From Anthracocystis setariae (taxonomy: Eukaryota; Basidiomycota; Ustilaginomycetes; Ustilaginales; Ustilaginaceae), in NCBI GenBank assembly GCA_928724745.1, contig CAKMXJ010000039.1, positions 744,001 to 808,000 of the forward strand: 64,000 nucleotides of DNA, written 5' to 3'. The notes beneath the pieces were generated by a model, which was given only the letters and a program-made list of their open reading frames with translations, did no database searches and had not been told where the DNA came from. Shown piece after piece: positions 42,070-54,700 of the stretch (position 1 is the first letter of the stretch; every line of letters starts with the position of its first letter). The translations under genes were made by a program, and so were the position numbers.

Positions 42070-42873
42070 ATGGAGCAGTTCCTGAGCATCATCTTTCCGT
42101 GTTGCTTTCCTCACCGGCGCTCGCGATCTCGAGATACAATCGGATCTGGCCCACCCAGTGAGCGCACTCCACTGTTGGACCAAGACTCTACCTCTCCCGG
42201 CTCTTCCTCTGGTCACGAATCGGACAGCGCCGCTGCGTCTGGCTCGGATCCAACACGGTCCAAACGCAAACCCACCTCGATCCTCCCCTCCCCCGCATAC
42301 GACGCACATGCGCTCAAAGCCATCATCGATGACTTCAAGGCCAAACTCATCACCGTCGACCCCAGCGAAAAATCGTCCTGCCTTCTCGTCGGCGTCGCTG
42401 AAGGAATCGAACATCGGGAGCGAGATTCAGTCGACTCGGCTAAAGCAAGTGGCAAACACGTCACGCCAGTGCACTCGCTGGGAATCTCGATCTCCCACTC
42501 ATCGTCACAAGCAAGCAGTAGTGCGAAACCCAAGTTGGTCGATATCTGGACCGAACCCGCCGCCGCGTCGTCGCCAGCAATGCCAAGCACCTCGGTCGGT
42601 GCAGCAGGCTCCGGCACCGTCCTGTCATACTCGGCTGCAGTGCAGAGGGGCAAAAAGTCGTCGTTCAAAAACAAACCCCGCTTCGCACCACCAGCAGCAG
42701 CAGCAGCAGCTGCTGCAGCTAAATCCTCCACAGCGACCAATACGGGAAACCAAGGCATCGAGCAAAAAACATTTGATTCACTAGCCCAAATCGCAAAGTC
42801 AAAACCCCTAATCCACAATTGGAACCTCGACGATTCGTCAACCACCACCGACACACTCCATGAAGACGGCTAA
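42070..42873 (+). CDS. Small probable lipid-anchored protein, possibly LAMTOR1/Ego1-like
   Basis: The 267-residue protein begins MEQFLSIIFPCCFPHRRSRSR. A hydrophobic N-terminus with adjacent Cys11-Cys12 and a following basic patch is typical of S-acylated membrane anchors. ERTPLL follows at about 31-36, an acidic-dileucine-like sorting motif. A helical block (AHALKAIIDDFKAKLITVD) precedes a disordered Ser/Ala-rich remainder with a poly-Ala run near nt 42690-42720. The order of Cys pair, dileucine motif and helical D-x-A-L block resembles the Ragulator subunit LAMTOR1 (yeast Ego1/Meh1), but the Gly2 myristoylation site of LAMTOR1 is absent. Family assignment is tentative. It ends 81 bp from the convergent RING gene. 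Confidence 0.55.
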   Translation: MEQFLSIIFPCCFPHRRSRSRDTIGSGPPSERTPLLDQDSTSPGSSSGHESDSAAASGSDPTRSKRKPTSILPSPAYDAHALKAIIDDFKAKLITVDPSEKSSCLLVGVAEGIEHRERDSVDSAKASGKHVTPVHSLGISISHSSSQASSSAKPKLVDIWTEPAAASSPAMPSTSVGAAGSGTVLSYSAAVQRGKKSSFKNKPRFAPPAAAAAAAAAKSSTATNTGNQGIEQKTFDSLAQIAKSKPLIHNWNLDDSSTTTDTLHEDG

Positions 42874-42954
42874 AACTCCCACATCGTCGTTCAATTGCAT
42901 TTTCCATTCACGAGCAGCTCGGGAGGGGGGTTGTGGGACAAAGAAACGACTGTG

Positions 42955-44397
42955 CTAGTCTTGGGCTCCTCCGACGACGACGAGTGACTCAAGTTGGTGT
43001 GATTCTCCATTTTGCCCTTGCTCTTGTGACGATTCGGGGATGATGACGGGACGTTGACAGACGGGACATCTGCCTGAGACGGTGGTGAGCCACTGATCGA
43101 CGCATGAGCGGTGCATGACGTGACTACATTCGAGCAGTCGAAGTGGTTCCGGTTCCCGGTGGTCGTGGTCGTCGTCGTCGTCGTGGTGGGGTTGGGGTTC
43201 TTCAAAGTCGCACAGACAGATGGGACAAGTGGCGCGGTGGGCCGGTAACGGATGGAGTGGGTATTTGAGTTGCCCCCCGTCACGCTGTTGTTCGATTGTG
43301 CATGGGGTGGCAGCAGGTGCTTTGCCGCGACGATGAGATCGAGATGAAGGCGAGGAGGAGCGACGCCGTGAAACCAAGAGACGGGTGAGGCGACTGAAAT
43401 GACCCAACGCAGCATGCGAGCCGCTCTGGATCGAGTCTTGTGTAGTCCGCCGCGATCCTAGATCGGGCCTGGTGTTGGAGGTCGTCGACTCCGTCTCCAC
43501 TGCGACAATCGCGTCGCTTTGAGCGAGAGCCGAGGCTTTGGTGTGCTCTCCTTGACCCTCCCCGTCCTCTTCGGCGGGAGTATAGTAGACGAGCTTGATA
43601 CGCTTGTCGACTTCCTGTTGATCGATCTTGCCCGTCTCGGGATGCAGTTCTCTCTGCGGTAAGCGGTTACTGAGTCCAAGAGCGCGAAGGATGGAGATGA
43701 GCAGCGGCAGCGCGCACACAATCAGGAAAGCCAGCAACGCCACCTCGAGGATAAACACGTACACCACGATCAACGAAGCAAGCGAGGTCCAAAACAATGG
43801 CACTGCCTCGGCAGGTTTCCGCGAGCATTCGGTGGAGCTGTACACGATCGCGTTACCGACAAAAAAGATAACGATACCAGCGAGGCCGAGCATGGACGAG
43901 AGCTTGAGGAGCTTCGCGTCGAGCCACTCGGAGCCCACCAGACGGTCGCGCTCCGCCGCAGCTCGGGCTTCCGGGCTAGCTCGACGTCCCTGTCTTGTGC
44001 GATGTGGACTGAGACTGAGGTAGAGCTCAACAGGAATGTCGAGAGCCAATCGAACTATGTGGACGATGAGATACTTGAACAGGCTGTCTGGATCGCAGAC
44101 TCGGCCTTGTTCGTGTGAGGGCGAGACACGGTTGGAGCCGGGCAAAGCAAGGATGGGAATGGATGCGATGATCTGAGCCAAGTTGATGACGATTCGTACC
44201 ATGAGCACGATACGTCTGCCCCGAGGCAGTTGTCGGATGCTGATCCACAGAGATTGGAGCAAGTTGCGACGCAAAGCCATCGCTTCATTGTAAGGGGCTG
44301 GGTCTGTTGCGGCATCCGTTGTGGTATGGGTGCCAGCTGCGTTTGTCGTCACGTCATGATCATCCACAGCCGTTGGAGGCTCTGCGCTCGTTGACAT
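42955..44397 (-). CDS. Multi-pass RING-H2 ubiquitin-protein ligase
   Basis: The 480-residue protein has about four membrane segments in residues 60-240 (VLMVRIVINLAQIIASIPIL, LFKYLIVHIVRLALDIPVEL, MLGLAGIVIFFVGNAIVY and a long final pair). A cytosolic Ser-rich region follows. A C-terminal RING-H2 finger (CPICLCDFEEP ... LLECSHVMHRSCVDQWL ... CPVCQRPV) shows C3H2C3 spacing. A His/Asp-rich insert sits between the second and third ligand pairs. Such proteins recruit E2 enzymes for ubiquitination at ER, Golgi or vacuolar membranes. The exact compartment and the target cannot be told. Confidence 0.88.
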   Translation of the reverse strand: MSTSAEPPTAVDDHDVTTNAAGTHTTTDAATDPAPYNEAMALRRNLLQSLWISIRQLPRGRRIVLMVRIVINLAQIIASIPILALPGSNRVSPSHEQGRVCDPDSLFKYLIVHIVRLALDIPVELYLSLSPHRTRQGRRASPEARAAAERDRLVGSEWLDAKLLKLSSMLGLAGIVIFFVGNAIVYSSTECSRKPAEAVPLFWTSLASLIVVYVFILEVALLAFLIVCALPLLISILRALGLSNRLPQRELHPETGKIDQQEVDKRIKLVYYTPAEEDGEGQGEHTKASALAQSDAIVAVETESTTSNTRPDLGSRRTTQDSIQSGSHAALGHFSRLTRLLVSRRRSSSPSSRSHRRGKAPAATPCTIEQQRDGGQLKYPLHPLPAHRATCPICLCDFEEPQPHHDDDDDHDHREPEPLRLLECSHVMHRSCVDQWLTTVSGRCPVCQRPVIIPESSQEQGQNGESHQLESLVVVGGAQD

Positions 44398-45767
44398 TGT
44401 TGCGTGTTTGGTCGAGCGGAGTAGAAAGTACCGTTGTGGGACGTGGTTGCAGTTGCGCGAAGCAATTCGCCTATACCGCTTGCGAAAGCGTAGCTACTCT
44501 GGACCTGAATACGGAGATGAAATACGATGGTGCCGGACCTTACGGCCGCAGAGGATGGACTTGCGCAACGAACGTCTGCAATTACCTGGCTTTCAGATTG
44601 GATCGATCCCAATAAGGCTACCTAGGAGGCTGACGGTAGTTACTGACACAGCAGTGGCGATACAGATCCTGATCCAGGCTGAGATCCAAGATAAACGGCC
44701 AAGACCATGTGATGTGCTGTGTAGAACTGTACGTTGACGCCACTTGCGTTGGCTAGGAGGCAAGGAAGCATGAAGAGCGCAGCGGGCTGTGCGAGATGCA
44801 TCTCGAGAGCAACAATCTATGCAGTACCCTTTCAATGATTCGGTCCGTTGTGGAGCTTCGCGTCCGCGGCTATTTTTTATGTACTCTTGGACAGCGCAGC
44901 TGAACGGCTGAGCCGCTGCTGCAGCTGCACGCCTCTCTCTCTCCCAAACAACGCCAAGACCCGCAAGCCTAATTTATTAGTCTTTCAATTCTCGGCAGGC
45001 TGTACTGTACCCTTTGCTACCCTTTTGCTCTGCCACAGTGTCGCGAGACCTTCCGTCGGTGATTTCTTTAAAGGCCTCTGGTGTGATCGATCTAACATGT
45101 TCACTTTCTTGTCACCAGCCTTCCTCCAATGCCAACAAGCCACCCGCTCGCTCCTTCCTGTGGTTCAAGAAAATTCAACACCGTTCAATATGTGACAAAC
45201 GAGACACACAGAAACCATCTCGACTCTTTTCGCTCCAGTCGCACTAGCAAAAGGGAATCAATCATGACATTCAATCTCTGAAAACGGAGCATGGTAACAA
45301 GGAATCGGCACGGACGTTCTATATGAGAAGCAATGAAAAATAGGTCCGTCACCCATGATGACTGGCAACGCGTGCCAAGCCAAGTGACAGTAGTGCAAGC
45401 GGTGACGAGTCGCTCCACTCTGCCGCTGGTGGCAACAGTCATGGCCCGGACCAAAAACGAAGGTGAAATGCAGGACAAGATCGGATCTAAAACGATTGCC
45501 AATCGACTTCGAATCCGCCAAATTGGCGGCAAAAAAGGCACGTGAGGCTGAACAGGGCGGCCAAGTGAACAACTGCTGAGACGGTTGACGACTCCTTCTC
45601 AGCAACTACTCCGACAGCGCACCCGTCCAACTGTGGACTCAAGGCAGCAAGCGTGGGGAAACAATTCAAAGTCGCTCAAAATCATCTAGATCCGGCGAGT
45701 CGGGAAGGGTATGCGACAAAGAAACCAAGCAAAGAAGTCCGCGACCGAACTAGTGCCGGCAACAAGA
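44398..45767. other. Intergenic region
   Basis: About 1.37 kb between the RING gene promoter and the 3' end of FAS. It contains GTACTGTAC at 45002-45010. Small open frames here lack coding character. Confidence 0.5.
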
Positions 45768-48700
45768 TCAAGCGCTGGGCAGACGGTGGACGATGGCCAT
45801 AGCCGTGTCATCGCCGTGCGAGATCGAGACCAAGAAGCGCGAGCCGTTGGCAGCCTTGAGCGCCTCGCCATACAGCTTGACTTGTGGGCCCTCGGGAGTG
45901 GGGACGATCTCGACATCCTTGAGCGACGCGCCGGCGCCCTGGGTTCGGACACCTAGCGACTTGACCACGGCCTCGGCAGCACAGAAGCGACCACAGAACG
46001 AAGCCTTGGGGTCAGGCTGAGCTCGGCAGTACTCGATCTCGACATCCGTGAAGTTTCTCGAGATGAAGTTCTCGTTGTCCGCAGGGAAGCTCGAGATCTT
46101 TTCGCAGTCGATGCCAACACCAGCAACGTGACCCATCATCTTCTCCAACGACTCCTGCTGAGCAGCCACCTCGGCTGGCTTGGCAGGCACGATCACGTCC
46201 TCGGTAGTGGCAAGCGCGGGCATGGGCGGAAGAGGTGCCTTGAAGCCGTAGCTGTCGCCGATCTCGACAGCACGAGCGTTCAAGTTCATCAACACCTGGT
46301 CCTCCATCTCGGCGGGCCAAGGACGGTTGTCCTTGATACGCACAAGGTCCTCCTTGGTAAGGGCCGAGTGCATGCGAGTGTAGGTCTGGTGCTGTCGTGC
46401 TTTGCGCTTCTCGACGTACTCGTCGAACACCTTGGGCGAAAGTCGTCCAAGGATGTGAGCGGCGTGAAGGACGAGGATGATACCACCCACCTGTCCGAAA
46501 CCGAACGACGAGACAGCAGCAGCGTTGACGTGGTGAGGCGTACGGTGGATCGAAGTCGAGTTGTAGAGCAGCATGTCGAACTTCTGAAGCTCAGGCGAGA
46601 TGTCATCGGCGTTGCGGTTACCGCAGACAATCGAAGTCTGCAGCGACTGCATGACACCGTTGAGCGCCCAGGCGGCAGCACCACCCTTGGCGTGACCACA
46701 GAGCCACTTCTGAGCCATGACAGGGACAGCGTGACCGGGCGTTCGGCCCATGCGAGTGAAGAGCTCCTGGTAGACGTGCGACTCGTTCTTGTCGTTGGCC
46801 TTGGTGGCAGTCATGTGCGCAGAAATGACACCAATGTCGTCGGCAGTGAGGTTGAAGCGCGCAAGAGCACGCTGCATGCCGTCGGCACTGCCGATGACAC
46901 CGTGACCAGGAGCCGGGAGCGATCGACCAGCACCGTCGGTGTGGGTGTTGGAGTAAGCAACGATACCCTGGATGGGCATGCCGAGTTTGATGGCATTGGC
47001 GGCGGTGGTGAGAACCTGAACACCGCAACCCTGCGACTCCATGAAACCGCTTCGCGAGGTGGAGAAGGGACGCGAGTGCTCCGAGGGCTCTCGGCCCGCA
47101 GCCAACTCCTCCTTGCCGTTCGAGGTCGCCTTCATGTTGGCGAACTCGAACGAGCCTTCCTCCGAAAGGTCGTCGAAACCACCGGCAAGCATGAGTTCGG
47201 CCTTGCCGGACAAGATGGTCTCGACGGCAACGTCGATCGACTGAAGGGCAGTGGCACAAGCACCAACCACGGTCTTGATAGGACCAGCCGCCGACATGAC
47301 CAAGAGGTTGACCCAGCCGGCCACCGAGTTGATGAAAGTCTCTTGGAGGATGTCCTTCTGAACGTCGATGTCGCTGCGGCGGTCGCGGAACATCTTGCTG
47401 AGCGATGTCATACCACCCATACCGGAACCGATACAGCTTCCGACCTTGCTGGGGTGGAAGTACTTGTACAGCTCGTAAGGGTCCGAGATACCCGAGTTGA
47501 CCAAGGCCTCGGAAGCGCAGACGAGCGCCCACAGCGTAGTGCGGTCGACCTGAGCAACAATGTCGTCGGGGATACCGTAACGTTGACCGCTCCAGCCGGT
47601 AGGGATCTGACCAGCAACGAGACGGTCGAAGGCAACCGCCTTGGGCACAAAGATACGAGCACCCTTCTTGAGGACGACGAACCAGCCACCAGTCGAGTCA
47701 TCTTGCCAGGCATCGACCTTGTCGCCATGCTCGAGCTTGTACTTGGCAGCCTCCTCGGCAGACACCTCGAGGGGCTCGAGGTCGTGATTGAGCTCGATCT
47801 CCTGCTGGAAGCCCTTGCGGTTGGGGTCGTAGTTGCGGAAGAGCTCGGGCTCGATGAGACGGATACCGGCGTGCTTGACGATCTGCTCCTCGTAGCTGGC
47901 GCGGATGTCCTTGTCGTCGATGGGCTCGCCAGACTTGACGTCAACCCAGCCGACGTAAGTAGCACCGGACTTCAGCTGACCATCGTGGTGCTTGATGAGA
48001 CCCATGATCCAGGCAAGCTCGATGACGCCCTCGTTGGTGAGGTGGCCGAAGGCCTCCATCTCCCATCGAGTACGCGACGAACCCCAGGGACCGACCTCGG
48101 CGAAACCGGTGATGACGACCACCTTCTCGAGGTCCATGTGCGAGTAGCTCTTGGCGATCTCACGGTTGAACTCGAGGCTTCCGAGTTCGGGGAAGCGGAA
48201 GGTGAAGTTGCTACGGGGGTTGATGTGCACCTTCTTGTGGAGAGCCTCGGCAGCAGAGCCCTTGATGACCTTGAAGTCAGCCGAGTTGTCGGCAACAAGC
48301 GCACGCTTGGTGGCCGACGCCTCCTGGATAGCGGCACGGAACTTGCCAGTCTGCTCGGCAAGGTCGACGATCTTGTCCATGCCACCGTTCAGGTCGACGA
48401 GGAGAGCCTCGACCTGGCTGACAGCCGAGACGGTGGGAGCCAAGAGACCGAGCAGGTTGAAGGCCATCTCGGTGGTGCTGAAGGTTCGGCACCCAAGCTT
48501 CTCGATTTCTTCGGCGACCGTGTTCGACGAAGACATGAGACCGGTACCACGGCACCAACCGATGATGGCACCAGTGATGCAGAGGTACTGACCCCAGCTC
48601 TCGCTCTCCCATCGGTTGAGCAGAGTCTCGAGACCAAGCTTGCTTTCACCATAGAGACCGTCACCGCCGAAGGTACCGTGGTTGGGGGAAAGGGGAAGAA

Positions 48701-51700
48701 GGACCTGGGTAGGTCGAGTGTCGAAGTTGCGGCTCGCCTTCTCGGTCTTGATGGCACCGAGGAGACGAATGAGGTTGGTAAGCATGAGACGGTGAGCAAG
48801 CTCCGACTTGTCATCGATGCCGTCAATCTCTCGGCCATTCTCCGAGATGGCAGCGAAGGGCACGACAAAGTCGAGATCGAGATCGAGCGATCCGTAGATG
48901 TACTTGACCAGGTTGTCGACGTCCTGCTTGGAAGCCTGGTTGAAGGGAACCACAGTGAGCGTCGAGCCACGCGAACCAACCTCCTGGTAGATGCGCTGGT
49001 AGTACTCGACGACGCTGCGGCTGTAGCTCGAGGTGGTGATGACGACACGAGCACCACCAGCCAAGAGACCCTTGACGACCTCGACACCGATCGAGGCCTT
49101 ACCGACACCAGTGAGCAGGGCGTTGCGGCCCTTGAAGCTGACACCCTGCGTAGCCATCTCGCCAAGGATGTCGAGGTAGACCGAGGTGAGCTTTCGGCTG
49201 AGCTGCCACTGACCCGCCACCTTTCTCTTGACGTGGAGGAAAGGAGTGCGGTCCTCGGCAGCGGGAGCATCGGAGACCTGAGGACGCTGCGTGTTGGAGC
49301 TCAAGCGGCGGTTGCGAGGAGCCTGGCGGATGGGGGCGCGAGCCTGGCGGGCGGGACCGAGCGATCGGACAACTTCGCTGTACAAGCTCTTGATGGTCGC
49401 CTTGCTGAGCTTGCTGACCGAGGGCTCGTTGCGGATCAGAGTCCAGAGCTTGGCAACGTTCTCCTGAGCCTTGTCGAGGTTGACCTGGCTGCCGGCGCCG
49501 AGCAAGCGGCTTCCAGCCGCCATCTCCTTGACGTAGGCCTCGAGCTTGCGCACACCGGCGCGCTTCACCTCGCTGTAGGCAATGTTGCCGCGAGCGTCGA
49601 TCTCGGTGTGGGGAGCCGTGGGAGCGTGAACCTCCTTGTACACCGCGTCCTCGGAGCAGGCCTCGCGACAGTTTTCGATGAGCTGTTGGCCGTACTCCTT
49701 GGCGAGAGCATAGGTGGGACCCTGGTTTGCATCGATCTGGTCGATGTGGAACTGCATGTAGCGGAGCAAGCTGGGGTCGGCACGGTTCATGAGCGTGATG
49801 CAACGAGCAGTGATCTCACGGTCGACGGTAGTGAGACGACCGTAAATGATGTCGTACAGCAGAGTCATGGCGTCCTGACGAGCCCAGTTCCAGTACGAGC
49901 TGAAGTGACGAACCTTCTTCTCGGTGAACTTGGGAAGGATACCGTTGGTGTAGAAGTCACCGTGCTCGGCAGCGATGGCGTCGAGCTGAGCCTGAGCCGC
50001 CTCGAGCTCCGCCTTGGTGCTCTCAGCAAGACGGCCGCTGGCTCGACCGTCCATGTTGAGGTAGCGCTCGAGCACCTGGATCTGTCGGCGAACGTGCTCG
50101 TCCTGCTGAGCCTTGAGCTTGTCAAGCTCCTCACTGCTGATGGCGACACCGCCCGAGCCACCACCTCCGCCACCGGCACTAGCCTGGCTGAGGCTGATAC
50201 CGGCAAGGCCGGCGTACGTCTGGGCGACAGTGTCGAGCCAAGCCTTGGCCTCGGCCTCCGAGCCGAGACGCTTGGCAGGCTCCATGGTGGTGGCGACAAG
50301 CAAAGCCCCATCAGTGCGACCAGATCCAAGACCCCAAGCCTTCTGGAAGTGCGACTTGACCGCCGAAAGGTTGAAACCACCAGGCAGCTTACCACCGACG
50401 GTACGGGTGATCAAGCTCGAAGTGGTCTTGCCGAGCGAACCACTGTAGCCGGCCTGGAGGGCGCCACCGAGTTCCTCGAGAGGAAGCTCTTCACCTCGTT
50501 CGGGAAGGTTGCCGAATTCAGCCAATAGATCCGAGACAAGCTCGTTGCTGAGCACGGACTTACCGCCGACGGAGTCCTTGATCGACTTGGAGAGCGGCAC
50601 CTCGGAGATGCTCTTCTTCAGCTTCTGAGCCAAGATGGCACGAACAGTGTCGACAGCCTTGAGAGGCTCATCAGGAATCTCAGCAGCAGCAGCGCCACCA
50701 GCGGCAGCCGGAGCGGGCGCGGCGGCAGCGGCGACGGCGACGGCGGCAGCGGCGACGGGGGCGGCAGCGACAGGAGCAGCAGCGGCGGCCGGAGCCTCGG
50801 AGGCCGGAGCAGCCTCAGCTTCACTCTCGTCATCAGCAAACGAGTAGTAGAGAGCCTCCTTGTCTTTGCTGGAGCAGTACATGACACGCTTGCGACCCTG
50901 AGCAAGGTCGACAGCCGAGTACTTGAGGGCCTGAGTGCGCTTGGCCATGCCAACAAGTGTGGGGCTCGGACCGAACTCGACGAGACGCTCAAAGTTGTAG
51001 TCGGTGAACATGATATCCTGGGTCTCGATCCAACGAACAGGCGAAGCGAATTGGTAGGCGAGCAGCTCGACCACCAGCGTAGCGGTAAGCCGCTGCACCT
51101 TGGCGGGAGACTCCCACTCGTCCTTCTCCCAGTTGTTGAGCACCTTCTCGAGACGAGGCGAGTCGGTCTGCGCAAAGATGACCTCGGCGTACGACTTGGA
51201 GAGCTCGAAGGGCTGGGCGATCAAGTTGGGGATGTAGCGACCGACGAGGAGCTGAGGTCGGATGGCATCGACGTTGATGCGCTTCGACAGGTACGAACGG
51301 AAGGGAGCGACACCGCCAGTGAGGTAGCGCGAGTGGAAGGGCACGTCGATACCGGGCAGAGGGATGGTAGCAAAGCCGCGCTTCAGCTCGATGCGACCCT
51401 TCTTCTCCTCCTCGAGTGCTGCAGCGAAAACTTCGCGGACGATCTCGGCCAGCTTCTCACGGACCTCCTCGATGGGCATGATCTCGTTGAGCTTCTTGAG
51501 GTCGATCTTCTGGATCTTGATGAAGTTGAGCACGTTGCCGAGCGTCATGAGGGCAACAAGGTCACCGGCCGCGACGTACTGCTGACCGGCAACGTTGTGG
51601 TTGACGATCTGAAGGAGACGGCCGGACTCCTTGCTGATCGAGTCGACGATCTCGGCGAGAGCTTGGCCAGCGAAAGCAGGGTTGCCCTCACCGACGATTC

Positions 51701-54700
51701 GGAGAGGGTTGCAGGCCATCATGGCGTAGTTCGAGGCACCAGTGACAGGATCACGCTGCACGCAGTTCTGCATCGAGAGACCACGGTAGAAGACGACGTC
51801 ACAGAGCGATTTGACTTCAAGGACGCTGGCAACGGCAGCAAGCGAAGCGTACTCACCGAGCGAGTGACCGGCGAAGGCGGCATCGGGCGTGATGAGACCT
51901 CGCTGCTTCATGTCGCGGAAGGCGCTGAGTTCGACGAGGACCAGGGCGATCTGGGCGAACTGTGTAGCGAACAGGAGACCCTTGGGCGACTGGAAGGTGT
52001 AGCTCTGGCTCGAGACGGTGATCTCGGGGAAGAGCGGGAGCGTCACCGTGTTGCCATCCGCATCGGTCGACTCGTACGTCATCGACATGTAACGTTCACG
52101 GATGGTGTGGCCGCGAACACCACCGAAGTGGATGGTCTTGGTGAGCGGGTTCAGGTTGATGATCTCAAGGATGCTGAAGCCCATGGTGCTTCGCAAGTGG
52201 CCGTCAGCCTCGTCCCAGAGGGCCTTGGCAGTAGGGCTCGAGTTGTAGAGGTCCATACCCATGCCCTGCTCCTGGGAACCTTGACCGGTGAAGACGTAGA
52301 CGGTCGAAGGCTGCTTGACCTCGGCCTGACCATCGATGACCTTCTCGCCCCTCTGGTTGAAGGTCTCGACCTTGACGACCTTGTTACCCTGACGCATGGC
52401 GATGTGGCGCAACTTGACGGTGAGCTCGTCACCAGGCAAGACCATTCCGACGAAGTTGGCCTCGAACGACAGGCATCGGTCGGGGTACCCTTCAGCGGCG
52501 ACGACCTCGACAAACTTGCGCGAAGCAGCGCTCGAGAAGAGACCGTGCGTGATGGTGCCAGGTAGCGAAGCGAACGAAGAGAAGTAAGGGTTGATGTGGA
52601 TGGGGTTGAAATCGCCCGAAACGTTCGAGTAGGGCTCGTTGGTAGCGGGAGCGACAAAGGTGGTAGGGACATCGGAGACGCCGAGCGTGTAGCCGGTCTC
52701 GAGAGGAGCAACACCGCCAACGGCAACACCGCCGTTGCGCTTGATGTACTCGATGACGGGGTTGCCGTAGCTAACTGTGTCGGCCGTGTACTCGACCTCG
52801 CCGACCTTGATCAAGTCGTCCTTGAAGTCACGGACGTAGGCACCACCAACCACCTCGACATCGGCGAACGAGGCGCTGTCCTTGTACTTGACCAAGTTCT
52901 CGATCTTGAAATGAAGGACGGTGCCGGGAAGGATAGGCTGAGGAGCGACCCAGTCGAACCACTCCTTGGCGAGCAGCACAGTGGCATCGGCCTTGGACTT
53001 GATCTCGAGAGTGAACTCGTTCTGCGAAGTCTCGAAGCACGTGCTGAAGTCGGTGAAGCGGCCACGGAAGAAGAAGCTCGAGACGACCGAGATGACTGGC
53101 TCAAACTCGCCGTTGCCATCCTTTCGCAGAACGGTACCGGTGACGCTGACCGACTTGCCGGTGTCCGAGATGCGGATGCTGCTGGCGTGAGCAGTGGCGG
53201 TACAGACATCGCCAGCTCGCAGAGGGCGGGCGTTGTCGAGGACCTTGAACGAATTGCTTAGGTGAACAAGGCTGAGGAGGTCAGCGTCACAGCTGGCCAT
53301 GAGTGCTTGCATGATGGCCTCCCAGCCAGCGACGATGGCAAAGTCCATGGGAGCCTGGCCCTTGGTGAAAGCTTCACCGCGGTTCTCGACGATGCGGCAG
53401 AAGTTGCGGATGGCCGTCTCGTCGAGCGACTTGACGGGGCTCTTGAACTCCTTGGCGGCGGCAAGCTGAGCAGCAGCAGGCATGTCGGCGTGGAACCAGA
53501 GCTGCCAGTAGAACTGCTTGATGCGGTCGTTGCGGCCCTCCATGATTTCGTGGATCGAAGCGAACGGCTGGTCAGGGCGGTAGGTGAAGTAGAAGGGCAG
53601 GGGAACAGACTCGCCAAGGCGCTCTTCGAAGAGGGTGACCTGGATCTGAGCCGATTCAGACGACTTGGTGATCTCGAGTGCCTTGAAGCCGTCGTCGTGG
53701 CGACCGTAGGAGCGGGCAGCACCGAAGAGAGTGAGGCTGACAGGCTCACCGTTGGCGGCGTAGACGATCTTGGCAGTCTGGTGCTTGCGGGGAGCGAGCA
53801 TGCGAAGCATCGGGTTGTCGGCGTAGTTCTTGCCCTGGACAACGCTGACGTTGCGGAGCAAGGCTCGGAGCCAGCTGGTGCGCGAAGTGGCGAGCACCTC
53901 GAGCCACTCCTTGGTGTCAGGCACCTGGCTTCCGAGCTTGAAGGTCTTGACGTTGCCCTCGACCGAGACCTCGACGCCAGAGCGAGCGAAGAAATCAGCC
54001 TCGTCAATGGCAAGAGGATCGCTGGAGACATAGTCGGCATAGGGAACCTTGCTCTCGTCGTTGTCGTAGTACTTGGCGAGCAGCTTGGCCACGAGCTCGC
54101 GCTCAATCTCGCCGAGCATCTCACCGGCGGGAACATTGGCCTTCTTGCAGTGCTGGACGGCGACGGAACCCTGAAGGATGATGACCTTCTGGGCGTCCTG
54201 GCCGACGACTGCATCGAGGTCCTCCGACTGCCAGAGCGAGTCCTTCTTGAAGAGGGTCTGGAAGTTGTCGCCGAGCTCGGGAATGAAGGGAACGGGCTTC
54301 TGGCCACGACGCTGGCAGATGGTGAGGAAGTAGCCGACGTCCTCGGCGGCAAGGCGGATCTCCTTGGCGCCAGTGTACTCGGCGAAGAAGGTCTCGACGA
54401 AAGCGGAAGGGTCCTTGTCGAGGACCGAGTAGCTCTGGAGAAGCGACTCCTTCTTGCCAGCGGTCTCGATACCGGCGAAGCGCTCCTCGACACGTCGGCA
54501 CCAGTCGCCAAAGAGCTTCTTGAGCGAAGGGTCGATCCATCGGCTCTGGTGGCTGATGAAGAGCAACTGAAGCATGCGGCGGGTGACCTCTTCGTACGTC
54601 ATGTCGGCAACGTTCATGAGCGCAGTACCGTCGAGCTTGGCAGGGAACCAGGGCTTCTGGAAATCCTTGTTGAGACGCTCAATGAGCCAGCTCTTCTTCT

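Noticed and set aside
46128..50528. A 1,466-aa plus-strand open frame opposite FAS
   Set aside because: It is codon-aligned to FAS and its translation has no domain; it is explained by rarity of TTA, CTA and TCA codons on the coding strand.
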